Source of the DNA: a bacterium
GTDB lineage: Bacteria; Planctomycetota; UBA11346
Reading direction: 5' to 3'
DNA: 50,261 bases
NCBI GenBank assembly: GCA_020047915.1
Contig: JAIFND010000095.1
Coordinates: 1 to 50,261 of the forward strand
Shown here: one piece after another, positions 33,511-41,340 of the stretch
How positions within the stretch are numbered: the stretch's first letter is position 1
Layout: each line of letters begins with the position of its first letter
The notes under the pieces: model-generated
The model's database searches: none
What the model was told of the DNA's origin: nothing
The model's input: the letters and a program-made list of their open reading frames with translations, nothing else
Translations under genes and position numbers: made by a program

Positions 33511-34641
33511 ATGCGTCGCCCAGCCCTCCTCGCCAGCATCCTCGTCCTCGCCGCCTGTGGCGCCCCTCCGCAGATGCAGCAGATGCCGCCGCCCGAGGTC
33601 GGGGTAGCCTCGCCCATCGCCCGCGAACTGCCGGCAACCCGGCTGCTGACCGGCCGCATCGAGCCGATCGATATCCTTGAAATCTCGCCCAAGGTCGGCG
33701 GTACGGTGTCGCGCATCCTGGCGCGCAGCGGCGCCCTGGTCGAACCCGGCCAGGCGTTGTTCGAACTCGACCCGGCCCCCTTCCAGGCCGCCGTGGCACG
33801 CGCCGCAGCAGCTGTCGCCGAGAGCGAGGCCCGCCTGCGCCAGGCGGTCGATGCGCGCGAGCGCAACCAGCGGCTGTTGGCCGACAAGCTGGTGTCGCAG
33901 CAGGTCCACGACGACAGCGTGAACCAGGCGCAGGCGACCGAGGCGGCGCTGGCCGCAGCCCGTGCAGCCCTCGGCACGGCCCAGCTGGATCTCGACTGGA
34001 CGACAGTGCGCGCACCGATCGCCGGCCGCCTCGGCCTGCTATCGATCGCGGTCGGCAGTCAGGTCCAGGGCGGCGGCGGGATGCCACCCAGCGTGATCAC
34101 CTCGCTGATCACCGTCGATCCGGTCTATGTCGGCTTCGATCTCGACGAGGCCAGCTATCATCGCCTCGCCCCGCGCCTCGCCGCCTCGGTGCGCGGCGAA
34201 CAGCCGATGACGGTGCGGGTCGGAGTGTCAGGCCAGGACGGCCTGCCCTACACCGGCCGCGTTGTCTTCACCGACAATCACATCGACCCGACCGCGGGGA
34301 CGATGCGCGTGCGGGCTGTGATCCGCGGAGCCGAGGGGGCGCTGACTGCCGGTGCCTACGCGCGCGTCGAGCTGGAGACCGAGCCCGCCCGGCAGGTGCT
34401 GCTGGTGCACGAGCAGGCGATCCTCGCCCAGCTCGCCACGCGCTACGTCCTGAGCGTCGGCGAGCAGGGCGTCACCGCCTTCCGTCCGGTGCAGGTCGGA
34501 CAGGCGCACGGCGCGCTGCGCGAAGTCAGCGGCCTGGCGCCCAACGATGTCATCGTGGCAACCAACCTGGCCAAAGTCTTCTTCCCCGGCATGCCGGTGG
34601 CCGGCAAGCCGGTGGACATGGAGACGCTGCAGGCGAAGTAG
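33511..34641 (+). CDS. RND efflux periplasmic adaptor (membrane fusion protein), orphan
   Basis: This periplasmic adaptor normally bridges an RND pump and an outer-membrane channel. The product has 376 residues. It begins as a lipoprotein (MRRPALLASILVLAAC, lipobox cysteine at 16). It continues with the lipoyl half VGGTVSRILARSGALVEPGQ, a helical hairpin (about 95-150), the second lipoyl half TTVRAPIAGRLG, a beta-barrel, and the membrane-proximal domain near VEVETEP-type strands (here VELETEPARQVLL). No pump or TolC gene follows. Instead there is an inverted repeat and a convergent GH42 gene, so the partners are elsewhere or lost. Confidence 0.92.
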   Translation: MRRPALLASILVLAACGAPPQMQQMPPPEVGVASPIARELPATRLLTGRIEPIDILEISPKVGGTVSRILARSGALVEPGQALFELDPAPFQAAVARAAAAVAESEARLRQAVDARERNQRLLADKLVSQQVHDDSVNQAQATEAALAAARAALGTAQLDLDWTTVRAPIAGRLGLLSIAVGSQVQGGGGMPPSVITSLITVDPVYVGFDLDEASYHRLAPRLAASVRGEQPMTVRVGVSGQDGLPYTGRVVFTDNHIDPTAGTMRVRAVIRGAEGALTAGAYARVELETEPARQVLLVHEQAILAQLATRYVLSVGEQGVTAFRPVQVGQAHGALREVSGLAPNDVIVATNLAKVFFPGMPVAGKPVDMETLQAK

Positions 34642-34665
34642 CTAGATTCTGCCGAGAGAGTGCAT

Positions 34666-34784
34666 TTCACACAGAGAACCAGAGCAACCAGAGCCGGCAT
34701 CGAGTCTCAGAGAAGCAATCTGGTGAGCGAAAATGCGGCCTGACCCCTTGTCTCGACTCTGGTGACTCTGGGTCTCTGTGTGAA
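34666..34784. repeat. Inverted-repeat element with CAGAG-type units
   Basis: The left arm (34666-34693) begins TTCACACAGAGAACCAGAGC. The right arm (34757-34784) ends GGTCTCTGTGTGAA. The 28-nt arms are mostly complementary and built from 8-9 bp CCAGAG units, with a 63-bp loop. The overall plan resembles the heptamer elements, but the period is different. It lies between two convergent genes and may also end their transcription. Confidence 0.8.
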
Positions 34785-34799
34785 CTGCTGCGTTGAGAA

Positions 34800-36875
34800 T
34801 CAGGGCAGCGGACACCGCTGACTGACCACCCGCGCATCCCAGGCCCCCAGGGTCAGGCGTGCGCCAATCACAGCGCCGCTGGCGGCATCGCTCCAGCCGC
34901 CTCCAGGCAGTTCGACCGTCGCCGGTTCATCGCCGGGATTGATCAGGAAGACGAAACGACAGTCGGGCTGGCGGCGTTCGCGCGCGATAACCCCGCGCGG
35001 CAGCCCAGGCAGCGCCGGTTGCACCTGGGCGATCGCTGCCAGGCGGATGGTCAGGGCGGCAGCGTCCTCGGCAGCGAGGCCGGCGGCGAGATACCACATC
35101 GCCCCCGCCCCGCAGACCTTGCGCGTCAGCACCGGCCAGCCGTCGTGGAAGCCGCCAACCGCGCGTACCAGCACCTCGCAGCCGTCGGGATGCACGCGGT
35201 CGATCCAGCCCCGCACGCGGGGGGCAGCAGACAGCCAGCCGCCGCCATCCTCCACCGCCACGCTCTCGTCGCTGCGCAACTGGTCGAACTCCTCGCAGCG
35301 CAGACCGAGTGGACCGGCCAGCGGACCCGGTCGGCCACCGGCGACGCAGGCCATATCGTCATCGACCCAAGCGCTCAGACCGTCGATAAGGATCTGCGCG
35401 CCGGCTGCCGCCGCCTGCTGCAACCGCTCGACCAGGCCCGGGCGCAGCAGGAAGAGTCCAGGTACGATCACCAGCCGATAGCCCGCCAGCGAGCGGGTGC
35501 CATCGACCACATCGACGCCGATGCCGGCCTGCCACAGCGGACGATGCCAGCCCTGCGACAGTTCGGCCGGGAACGGCAGCGATCGCAGCCCCGAATTCCA
35601 GCCGCGCGCCCACTCGCTGTGGACATCCCACAGCACCGCCGCCTCGGCTGGCACCGCCGAACCCGCCACCGCGCCGAGCCGGGCCAGTTCATCGCCGAGG
35701 GCCGCGACCTCGCGGAAGACACGGGTGTCGTGCGGCGCATCCTGCATCAGCACTGCGCCGTGCAGCTTCTCCATGCCGCCGCGCCCTGCCCGCCACTGGA
35801 AGTAGCACACGCCATCCGAGCCGTGACCGACCATGGCCAACGACAGGGCACGATGCACGCCCGGCCGCTTCAGACGCTGCGTCCGATGCCATTGCGGCAA
35901 CGACGGGCAGCTCTCCATCAGCAGCCAGGGTCGGCCTGGGGCATGGCCGCGCACCGCATCGACCGCCCAGGCATGCCAGTGGACCTGACCCATGTCACCG
36001 GGTCCGCCTTCGATGGACGGGTAGCTGTCGTAGGACATCAGGTCGAGATGCGCCGCCACCTCGCCGTGGTCGTAGTGGGCCAGATTGCCGTGGAAATTGG
36101 TGGTTGCCGGCAACGCGCTGTGGCGGCGCACGGCGGCGATCTCGGCGGCGCAGAAGTCGGCGACCAGACCGCTGGTATAGCGCTGCCAGTTCAGGTTGAG
36201 CGCCTCGATGCTGGCGTCACCCGGTCTGATCTGATCCCACGAACCGTACTGGTGACTCCAGAACCCGGTCCACCACGCGAGGTTCAGCGCCCCCAGGTCG
36301 TCATGGTAGCGCACCCGCAACCAGTCGCGGAACCCGGCGAGGCAGCGCGCGCAGTAGCAGCGGGCGCCATCCTCGTCGCCACCGAATTCGTTGGAGATGT
36401 GCCAGCCCAGCAGAGCCGGATGGCCGGCATAACGCTCGGCAATCTTGCAGTCCACCAGAGCGATGCGCTCGCGCAGCACCGGCGATGACAAGCAGTGGTT
36501 ATGACGCATCTCGCCGGGCGGGATGGGCCGGCCGTCACGGCGCGTGCGCATGACCTCGGGGTGTGCCTCGGCCAGCCAGCGCGGCCGCGCGGCAGAGGGC
36601 GTCGCCAGCAGCACGCCGACCCCAGCTGCGTGCAGACGGTCCATCACCCGGTCGAGCCAGTCCCAGGTGAAGCGGTCGCGTTCAGGTTCGAGGGCGGCCC
36701 AGGCGAAGATGCCGACCGACGCCTGGTTGACGCCGGCCTGGCGCATCAGGACCGGGTCGGCCTCCAGCACCTCGGGCCGGTGTAGCCACTGCTCGGGGTT
36801 GTAGTCGCCGCCGTGCAGCAGCCGGTACGGGCCGGGGATGATGCCTGGATGGGAACGCTGTGGATCCGTATTCAT
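34800..36875 (-). CDS. Beta-galactosidase, glycoside hydrolase family 42
   Basis: The 691-residue enzyme is of the GH42 type, hydrolysing terminal beta-galactosides. The N-terminal TIM barrel starts with LLHGGDYNPEQW. It has the acid/base glutamate in GWHISNEFGG (about residue 160) and the nucleophile in WLLMESCPS (about 320). The family's metal-binding cysteine cluster is visible as CYCARC after it. A trimerisation domain and a small C-terminal beta domain follow. No signal peptide is present, so it acts on imported sugars. It diverges from an AraC regulator 77 bp away and has a shared upstream region with repeats at 36897-36946. Confidence 0.95.
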   Translation of the reverse strand: MNTDPQRSHPGIIPGPYRLLHGGDYNPEQWLHRPEVLEADPVLMRQAGVNQASVGIFAWAALEPERDRFTWDWLDRVMDRLHAAGVGVLLATPSAARPRWLAEAHPEVMRTRRDGRPIPPGEMRHNHCLSSPVLRERIALVDCKIAERYAGHPALLGWHISNEFGGDEDGARCYCARCLAGFRDWLRVRYHDDLGALNLAWWTGFWSHQYGSWDQIRPGDASIEALNLNWQRYTSGLVADFCAAEIAAVRRHSALPATTNFHGNLAHYDHGEVAAHLDLMSYDSYPSIEGGPGDMGQVHWHAWAVDAVRGHAPGRPWLLMESCPSLPQWHRTQRLKRPGVHRALSLAMVGHGSDGVCYFQWRAGRGGMEKLHGAVLMQDAPHDTRVFREVAALGDELARLGAVAGSAVPAEAAVLWDVHSEWARGWNSGLRSLPFPAELSQGWHRPLWQAGIGVDVVDGTRSLAGYRLVIVPGLFLLRPGLVERLQQAAAAGAQILIDGLSAWVDDDMACVAGGRPGPLAGPLGLRCEEFDQLRSDESVAVEDGGGWLSAAPRVRGWIDRVHPDGCEVLVRAVGGFHDGWPVLTRKVCGAGAMWYLAAGLAAEDAAALTIRLAAIAQVQPALPGLPRGVIARERRQPDCRFVFLINPGDEPATVELPGGGWSDAASGAVIGARLTLGAWDARVVSQRCPLP

Positions 36876-36896
36876 GGCGTCATTCTAGCAGAAGAA

Positions 36897-36946
36897 CCAT
36901 GTTTCGACAGGTATCCCATGGTCGAATAGGTACGATATGGTATATC
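36897..36946. promoter_or_regulatory. Direct and inverted repeats between GH42 and its AraC regulator
   Basis: Two abutting 19-bp direct repeats, CCATGTTTCGACAGGTATC (36897-36915) and CCATGGTCGAATAGGTACG (36916-36934), match at 12 of 19 positions, sharing CCATG and AGGTA. An inverted repeat, GATAT-GGT-ATATC (36934-36946), follows. Tandem sites about two helical turns apart are what a dimeric AraC protein typically binds. They occupy the middle of the 77-bp divergent gap. Confidence 0.55.
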
Positions 36947-36952
36947 CCAATC

Positions 36953-37759
36953 ATGGCTTGGCCGCACTTCTCGCGCAGCTTCGTGCATGGTCCCGGCCTG
37001 CGCATCGAGGCCGGCCGATCGACCAAGGATCCCACCCACACCTGGGGGCCACAGGGCCGTGACCTCGGCATGCACGGCCTCCTGCTGCTGGTCTCTGGCT
37101 CGGGTGCCTACCGCGACAGCGAGGGCCGCCGCGCCCGCGTCACGGCGGGCGATCTCATCCTGCTGTTCCCGGGCCTGCGTCACGACTACGGTCCCGGTCC
37201 GGGCGAGACCTGGCACGAGGCCTTCCTCGATGCCGCCGGACCGCTGCCGGGACTGCTGGAAAGCCAAGGCGTGCTGGACCGCCGCCGTCCGCTGCATCGG
37301 CCCGACCCGTCGGTGGCGCAACTGCTGCTTCAGTTCATCGCCGAGATCGAGAACGGCCGATTGCATGATCCGCGCCGCGCCCAACTGCGCCTGCACGGTA
37401 TGCTGCTGGCGCTGGCCGGCGACGAGGACGACGACGGGCTGGAACGCGGACGCCGCACCCTGGTCGCTGCGCTCGAGCGCAAACTCGACCCACGCGCCGC
37501 CGCCGACGCCGCCGGCATGGGCTGGGAGCTGTTCCGCAAACGCTTCCGTACCCGCTACGGCCTGCCACCGGCGCGCTACCGCGTGCATGCCCGCTGCGCG
37601 GCGGCGGCCGGGATGCTGCTGGAACCGCATATGACCGAGGATGCGGTGGCTGACCGCCTGGGCTTCTGCGATGCCGCGCACCTGCGCCGTCAGATGCGCA
37701 GCGCACTGGGGATGTCAGCCGCCCAGTTCCGCCGCCTGCATGGCGGCGTCAGGTGTTGA
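36953..37759 (+). CDS. AraC-family transcriptional regulator of the GH42 gene
   Basis: The product has 268 residues. The N-terminal cupin-like sensor (MAWPHFSRSFVHGPG to about residue 120; includes RVTAGDLILLFPGLRHDYGP) would bind a sugar. The C-terminal AraC domain has ARAAADAAGMGWELFRKRF-type and TEDAVADRLGFCDAAHLRRQ helices, the second being the typical recognition half. I chose the ATG at 36953. Upstream in-frame codons run through the operator repeats. It is divergent from the beta-galactosidase, the usual arrangement for a local regulator. Its end overlaps the convergent ftsK gene by 11 bp. Confidence 0.85.
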   Translation: MAWPHFSRSFVHGPGLRIEAGRSTKDPTHTWGPQGRDLGMHGLLLLVSGSGAYRDSEGRRARVTAGDLILLFPGLRHDYGPGPGETWHEAFLDAAGPLPGLLESQGVLDRRRPLHRPDPSVAQLLLQFIAEIENGRLHDPRRAQLRLHGMLLALAGDEDDDGLERGRRTLVAALERKLDPRAAADAAGMGWELFRKRFRTRYGLPPARYRVHARCAAAAGMLLEPHMTEDAVADRLGFCDAAHLRRQMRSALGMSAAQFRRLHGGVRC

Positions 37760-40331
37760 ACGGCGGCCGGTAGATCTCGTCGGCGTCGTGGATCTCGACC
37801 CCGTTCTCGCGCAGCAGATCCAGCCAGTCGTCCCAGCTCTTCAGCAGCTTGCGCGGCGCGGTGCCGGCGGCGGGCGAGAGGAAGCCGAGGTCTTCCAGCG
37901 TCTCAACGTACTCGGTCGCCTTGTTGTAGCCGATGCCCATCTTGCGACGGAAGAAGTCGGCGCCGGTCTTGTCGTAGCGGTACATCGCCTGCACCGCCTC
38001 GTGCAGCTTGCGATCGGTCTTCCACGCGTCGCTGGTCTCCTCGCCGCTGCCCTTGCCGCCCTGCACCGCGACCGCGCCGGCCTTGGCGATCGACTCGTCG
38101 TAGCTCGGAGCGCCCTGGCCGCGCGCGTGCTCGACGATGGCGTTGATCTCGGCGTCCTTGAGGAACACGCCCTGGCCGCGCACCGGCAACGAGGTGCCGG
38201 GCTGCAGGAACAGCATGTCGCCCTTGCCGAGCAGGTTCTCGGCCCCGCTGGTGTCGAGCACGACGCGCGAGTTGTTGCGGTCGACCACGCGGAAGCACAC
38301 GCGGCTGGGCAGGTTCGACTTGATCAGTCCCGTGACCACATCGGCACTCGGGCGCTGCGTGGTGAGGATGACGTGGATGCCGCAGGCGCGGGATTTCGCG
38401 GCCAGGCGCACGATCGACTTCTCGACCTCCTTGTTCACCATCATCAGGTCGGCGTACTCGTCGACCAGGACGACGATGTAGGGCATGCGCACGCCGGTGC
38501 CGAGGTCTTCGAGGCTGACCTCCTTCTTGGCCAGCCGGAAGCGCAGTTCCTGCTCGCCCAGGGCGTTGTAGTCGGCGATCGAGCGGCAGCCCGACTGGCG
38601 CAGCGCCTCGTAGCGCTCGTCCATGGTCTGGCAGGCCCAGTCGAGCGCGGCATGCGCCTTGGTCATGTCGGTGATCGGCGGGGTCAGCAGGTGCGGGATG
38701 TCCTCGTAGCCGGACAGCTCGACCATCTTCGGATCGACCATGATGAAGCGCACCTCGTCGGGGGTGCGGAACAGCAGGATCGAGCAGATCATCGCGTTCA
38801 TGCACACCGACTTGCCCATGCCGGTCGAACCGGCGACGAGCAGGTGCGGGGCCTTGGCCAGGTCCATGATCAGCGGCTTGCCCACCGCATCGCGGCCGAG
38901 GACCACCGGCAGGGCCATCACCGCCGGGTCGATCTCATCGACCAGGTCACGCATCACCACCGCGTCCTTGCTGCGGTTGGGCACCTCGACGCCGACCGTG
39001 GTCTTGTTGGGCAGCGGGGCGACGATGCGGATGCCCTCGGTGCCGAGCTTCAGCGACAGATCCTGCTCGAAGCCCTCGACCTTGTTGACGCGCATCGACT
39101 CGTCGAGCAGCTTCAGTTCGTACTGCGTGACGGTCGGGCCGCGCGTCGCTCCGACCACGCTGACCTTGACGTTGAAGGCGCCGAAGGCCGTCTCGATCGC
39201 CTTGGCGGTCTGCTGCTTTTCCTGCTCGTGCGCCGCCGTGCTGCGCTCTTTCGGAGTCTGCAGCAGGTCGGGCGAGGGCAGGGCGTAGCTGGAGGCGTTG
39301 ATCTGAAGCACCGGCTTGGGCTTGGCTGCCGGCTTGGGCTTGGCCGGCGGATCCCCGGCAGCGGCCGGCGGTGGCTCGCTGGAGGTCGCCGCCGTATCAC
39401 TGTCCGCGACAGCCGGTTCGCTGGTCACTGCAGGCAGGTCGCCGGAGGAGGCCGGCTGGTCGCTGACGGGCGCCGTGTGCGCCTGTTGCACCGGCGGTGC
39501 GGCAAGGGCTTCGCGCTGCTTGCGGATCGCGGCCAGGATCTCGTCCGCCTCGTTGGGACCGGGCAGTTCGCCGCCATCGGTGAGCCGCTTCTTCAATTCG
39601 CGGAAGCTGGTCGTGGCGCGGGCGGTGCGTGTCGCCGGTTCGGCCGAAGCGCCGGGATAGACCCCGCTCGGATAGACCCCGCTGTCGCGACCTGCCAGCG
39701 GCTCGCGCCGCGTGGTGGCGAGATACCACAGGCGGCGGATCCAGGCGAGCAGGCCGAGATCCATCAGCCAGACCGCGAACAACACGATGCCCGCCAGCAG
39801 CACGGCGGCGCCTGCCGTGTCGAGCCACAGGCGCAGGAAGCCCCCGCTGCCGCCCGCCGAGGCCCAGCCGCCGGCCGGTGCGCACAACAGGTAGCCGATC
39901 GCGCCACCCAGGCCATCGAGGTTGCTCTGGTCCCAGCGCGTCAGCACGCCATCGCCGGTGCCACGCGGCAGCAGATGGAGAAGTCCGGAGATGGCCGGCA
40001 GCAGGATGATCGCCCCGGCGATGCGCCGCGATGGATGCGACAGATCACGGTCGCGCCACAGGGCGACCGCCCAGCCGATCGCGACCAGCGGGACGAGGAA
40101 GGCGGCAAGGCCATAGCCGCGCAGCAGGGCATGGGCCAGCCAGGCGCCGAAGGGCCCGAACGGATGCACCTCGACCGGCGTCTGGATGCCGACCTGCGAT
40201 GCCTTGTAGGCGACCAGGGTCAGCAGCAGGGCGAAACCGCCGATGGCGAGGAGGACCGAGAGGGCGAGTTGGAGGTGGCGGTTCACGAGGGGCGGGGGAC
40301 GGAGGGCGGGGGGCGGGAGGCTAGCCACCAT
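37749..40331 (-). CDS. ftsK: DNA translocase FtsK/SpoIIIE
   Basis: FtsK is a septum-bound motor that pumps chromosome ends into daughter cells and delivers the dimer-resolution signal. With the ATG at 40331 it has 860 residues. Four to five membrane helices occupy residues about 15-195. A Pro/Ala-rich linker (about 290-345) follows. The RecA-like motor has Walker A GSTGMGKS near residue 500 and Walker B VVLVDEYADLM. The C-terminal gamma winged helix (GADFFRRKMGIGYNKATEYV) binds KOPS-type sequences. A GTG at 40286 (then NRHLQLALSVLLAIGG) is an equally good start. The codons between the two starts are a GC heptamer array, which favours GTG. Neither start has a ribosome site. Confidence 0.94.
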   Translation of the reverse strand: MVASLPPPALRPPPLVNRHLQLALSVLLAIGGFALLLTLVAYKASQVGIQTPVEVHPFGPFGAWLAHALLRGYGLAAFLVPLVAIGWAVALWRDRDLSHPSRRIAGAIILLPAISGLLHLLPRGTGDGVLTRWDQSNLDGLGGAIGYLLCAPAGGWASAGGSGGFLRLWLDTAGAAVLLAGIVLFAVWLMDLGLLAWIRRLWYLATTRREPLAGRDSGVYPSGVYPGASAEPATRTARATTSFRELKKRLTDGGELPGPNEADEILAAIRKQREALAAPPVQQAHTAPVSDQPASSGDLPAVTSEPAVADSDTAATSSEPPPAAAGDPPAKPKPAAKPKPVLQINASSYALPSPDLLQTPKERSTAAHEQEKQQTAKAIETAFGAFNVKVSVVGATRGPTVTQYELKLLDESMRVNKVEGFEQDLSLKLGTEGIRIVAPLPNKTTVGVEVPNRSKDAVVMRDLVDEIDPAVMALPVVLGRDAVGKPLIMDLAKAPHLLVAGSTGMGKSVCMNAMICSILLFRTPDEVRFIMVDPKMVELSGYEDIPHLLTPPITDMTKAHAALDWACQTMDERYEALRQSGCRSIADYNALGEQELRFRLAKKEVSLEDLGTGVRMPYIVVLVDEYADLMMVNKEVEKSIVRLAAKSRACGIHVILTTQRPSADVVTGLIKSNLPSRVCFRVVDRNNSRVVLDTSGAENLLGKGDMLFLQPGTSLPVRGQGVFLKDAEINAIVEHARGQGAPSYDESIAKAGAVAVQGGKGSGEETSDAWKTDRKLHEAVQAMYRYDKTGADFFRRKMGIGYNKATEYVETLEDLGFLSPAAGTAPRKLLKSWDDWLDLLRENGVEIHDADEIYRPPFNT
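40291..40318. repeat. GGCGGGG heptamer array at the ftsK start
   Basis: Four 7-bp units (GGCGGGG, GACGGAG, GGCGGGG, GGCGGGA) lie between the two candidate ftsK start codons. Single arm only. If the ATG start were used it would encode a proline-rich peptide. Confidence 0.75.
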
Positions 40332-40480
40332 AGGGAACGATTCGGGGCAGCCAATCGCACCCCCATGCTGGGACGGACGGGCCTGCATGCGACCTGCCGA
40401 AGCGCCTCTTGCCAAGTGTCCTGTCCCCCCTATGTTCCCCGCCCCACTGACGTACGCCCGGTCGGGCACTGGAGGCTTCT

Positions 40481-40732
40481 ATGGCACACAAGATGGGTAC
40501 CGGCTCGACCCAGAACGGTCGCGACTCGATCGCCAAGCGCCGCGGCATCAAGGCCTACGGCGGCGAAACCGTCACCGCCGGCTCGATCATCGTCCGCCAG
40601 TGCGGCTCGCGCTTCAAGCCGGGCTCGGGCGTCGGTCTGGGCAAGGACTACACGATCTTCGCGGTACAGGACGGCGTCGTGCGCTTCCGCAACCGCTTCG
40701 TCGATGTCGTCGCCGCTGCCGCCCAGGCCTGA
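40481..40732 (+). CDS. rpmA: 50S ribosomal protein L27
   Basis: L27 is a large-subunit protein whose N-terminus reaches the peptidyl-transferase centre. The 83-residue product starts [16 protein letters not shown] and continues [21 protein letters not shown], with [16 protein letters not shown], as in all L27 proteins. The second residues read AHKMG rather than the common AHKKG. GGAGG lies 5 nt upstream of the ATG. The usual partner gene rplU (L21) is not adjacent. Upstream is divergent ftsK. A strong hairpin follows. Confidence 0.97.
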   Translation: MAHKMGTGSTQNGRDSIAKRRGIKAYGGETVTAGSIIVRQCGSRFKPGSGVGLGKDYTIFAVQDGVVRFRNRFVDVVAAAAQA

Positions 40733-40755
40733 ACCCCTGCGTCGCTGACGGTCAG

Positions 40756-40780
40756 CAAGCCGCGCCCCTGGCGCGGCTTG
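40756..40780 (+). terminator. Terminator-like hairpin after rpmA
   Basis: CAAGCCGCGCC (40756-40766), loop CCT, GGCGCGGCTTG (40770-40780): a perfect 11-bp stem 24 nt after the rpmA stop, followed by CGTCGTTT. A smaller palindrome, CTGAC-G-GTCAG (40745-40755), precedes it. Confidence 0.7.
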
Positions 40781-40815
40781 CGTCGTTTGCAGGCGCCTCC
40801 AGCCTCGCCGGCGTC

Positions 40816-41340
40816 ATGCCCCTGTTCCCGACCACCACGGCCACCCCGCAAACCCCGCGCTTTCTCGCGCCGACCGCCAGCCTTGTCGGCGATGTGCGCT
40901 TCGGGCCGGATTGCTCGGTGTGGTTCGGCGCCGTGCTGCGCGGCGACATCAACCCGGTGATCCTCGGCGCGCGCTGCAATGTGCAGGACAACTGCGTGCT
41001 GCATGTCTCGCGCAAGCTGCCCTGCGTGCTGCACGATGAGGTCAGCATGGGCCACCTGGCGATCTGCCACGCCTGCACCATCGGCCGCGGCACGCTGGTC
41101 GGCATGGGCTCGAAGGTGCTCGACGGGGCGGTGGTCGGCGAAGGCTGCCTGATCGCCGCCGGCGCGGTCGTACCGGAAGGCATGCAGGTGCCGCCCGGTC
41201 ATCTCGTCGCCGGCGTGCCCGGCCGGGTGATCAAGCCGCTTGGCCCCGAGATCCGCGAGCGCATCGGCCGCATCGCCGGCGATTACGTCGCCTATCAGCA
41301 GCTCTATCCGGAGATCCTGGCGGCATGTTCGGCGAGCTGA
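40816..41340 (+). CDS. Gamma-class carbonic anhydrase-like hexapeptide-repeat protein
   Basis: The 174-residue product is a left-handed beta-helix built of hexapeptide repeats. RFGPDCSVWFGAVLRGDINP opens it, followed by the metal-site histidines in NCVLHV, VSMGHLAICHAC and the flanking repeats. It ends with the usual AGVPGRVIKPLGPE helix. Such proteins hydrate CO2 or serve as related YrdA-type zinc proteins whose activity is uncertain. The start at 40816 (MPLFPTTTATPQ) lies 35 bp after the rpmA terminator. Its last 16 bp overlap the next gene, so they are probably cotranscribed. Confidence 0.87.
   Translation: MPLFPTTTATPQTPRFLAPTASLVGDVRFGPDCSVWFGAVLRGDINPVILGARCNVQDNCVLHVSRKLPCVLHDEVSMGHLAICHACTIGRGTLVGMGSKVLDGAVVGEGCLIAAGAVVPEGMQVPPGHLVAGVPGRVIKPLGPEIRERIGRIAGDYVAYQQLYPEILAACSAS

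Noticed and set aside
37641-40748. A 1035-codon open frame on the plus strand
   Set aside because: It is antisense to ftsK. High GC keeps the opposite frames open. Its translation is low-complexity Arg/Ala/Gln-rich without any family motif.
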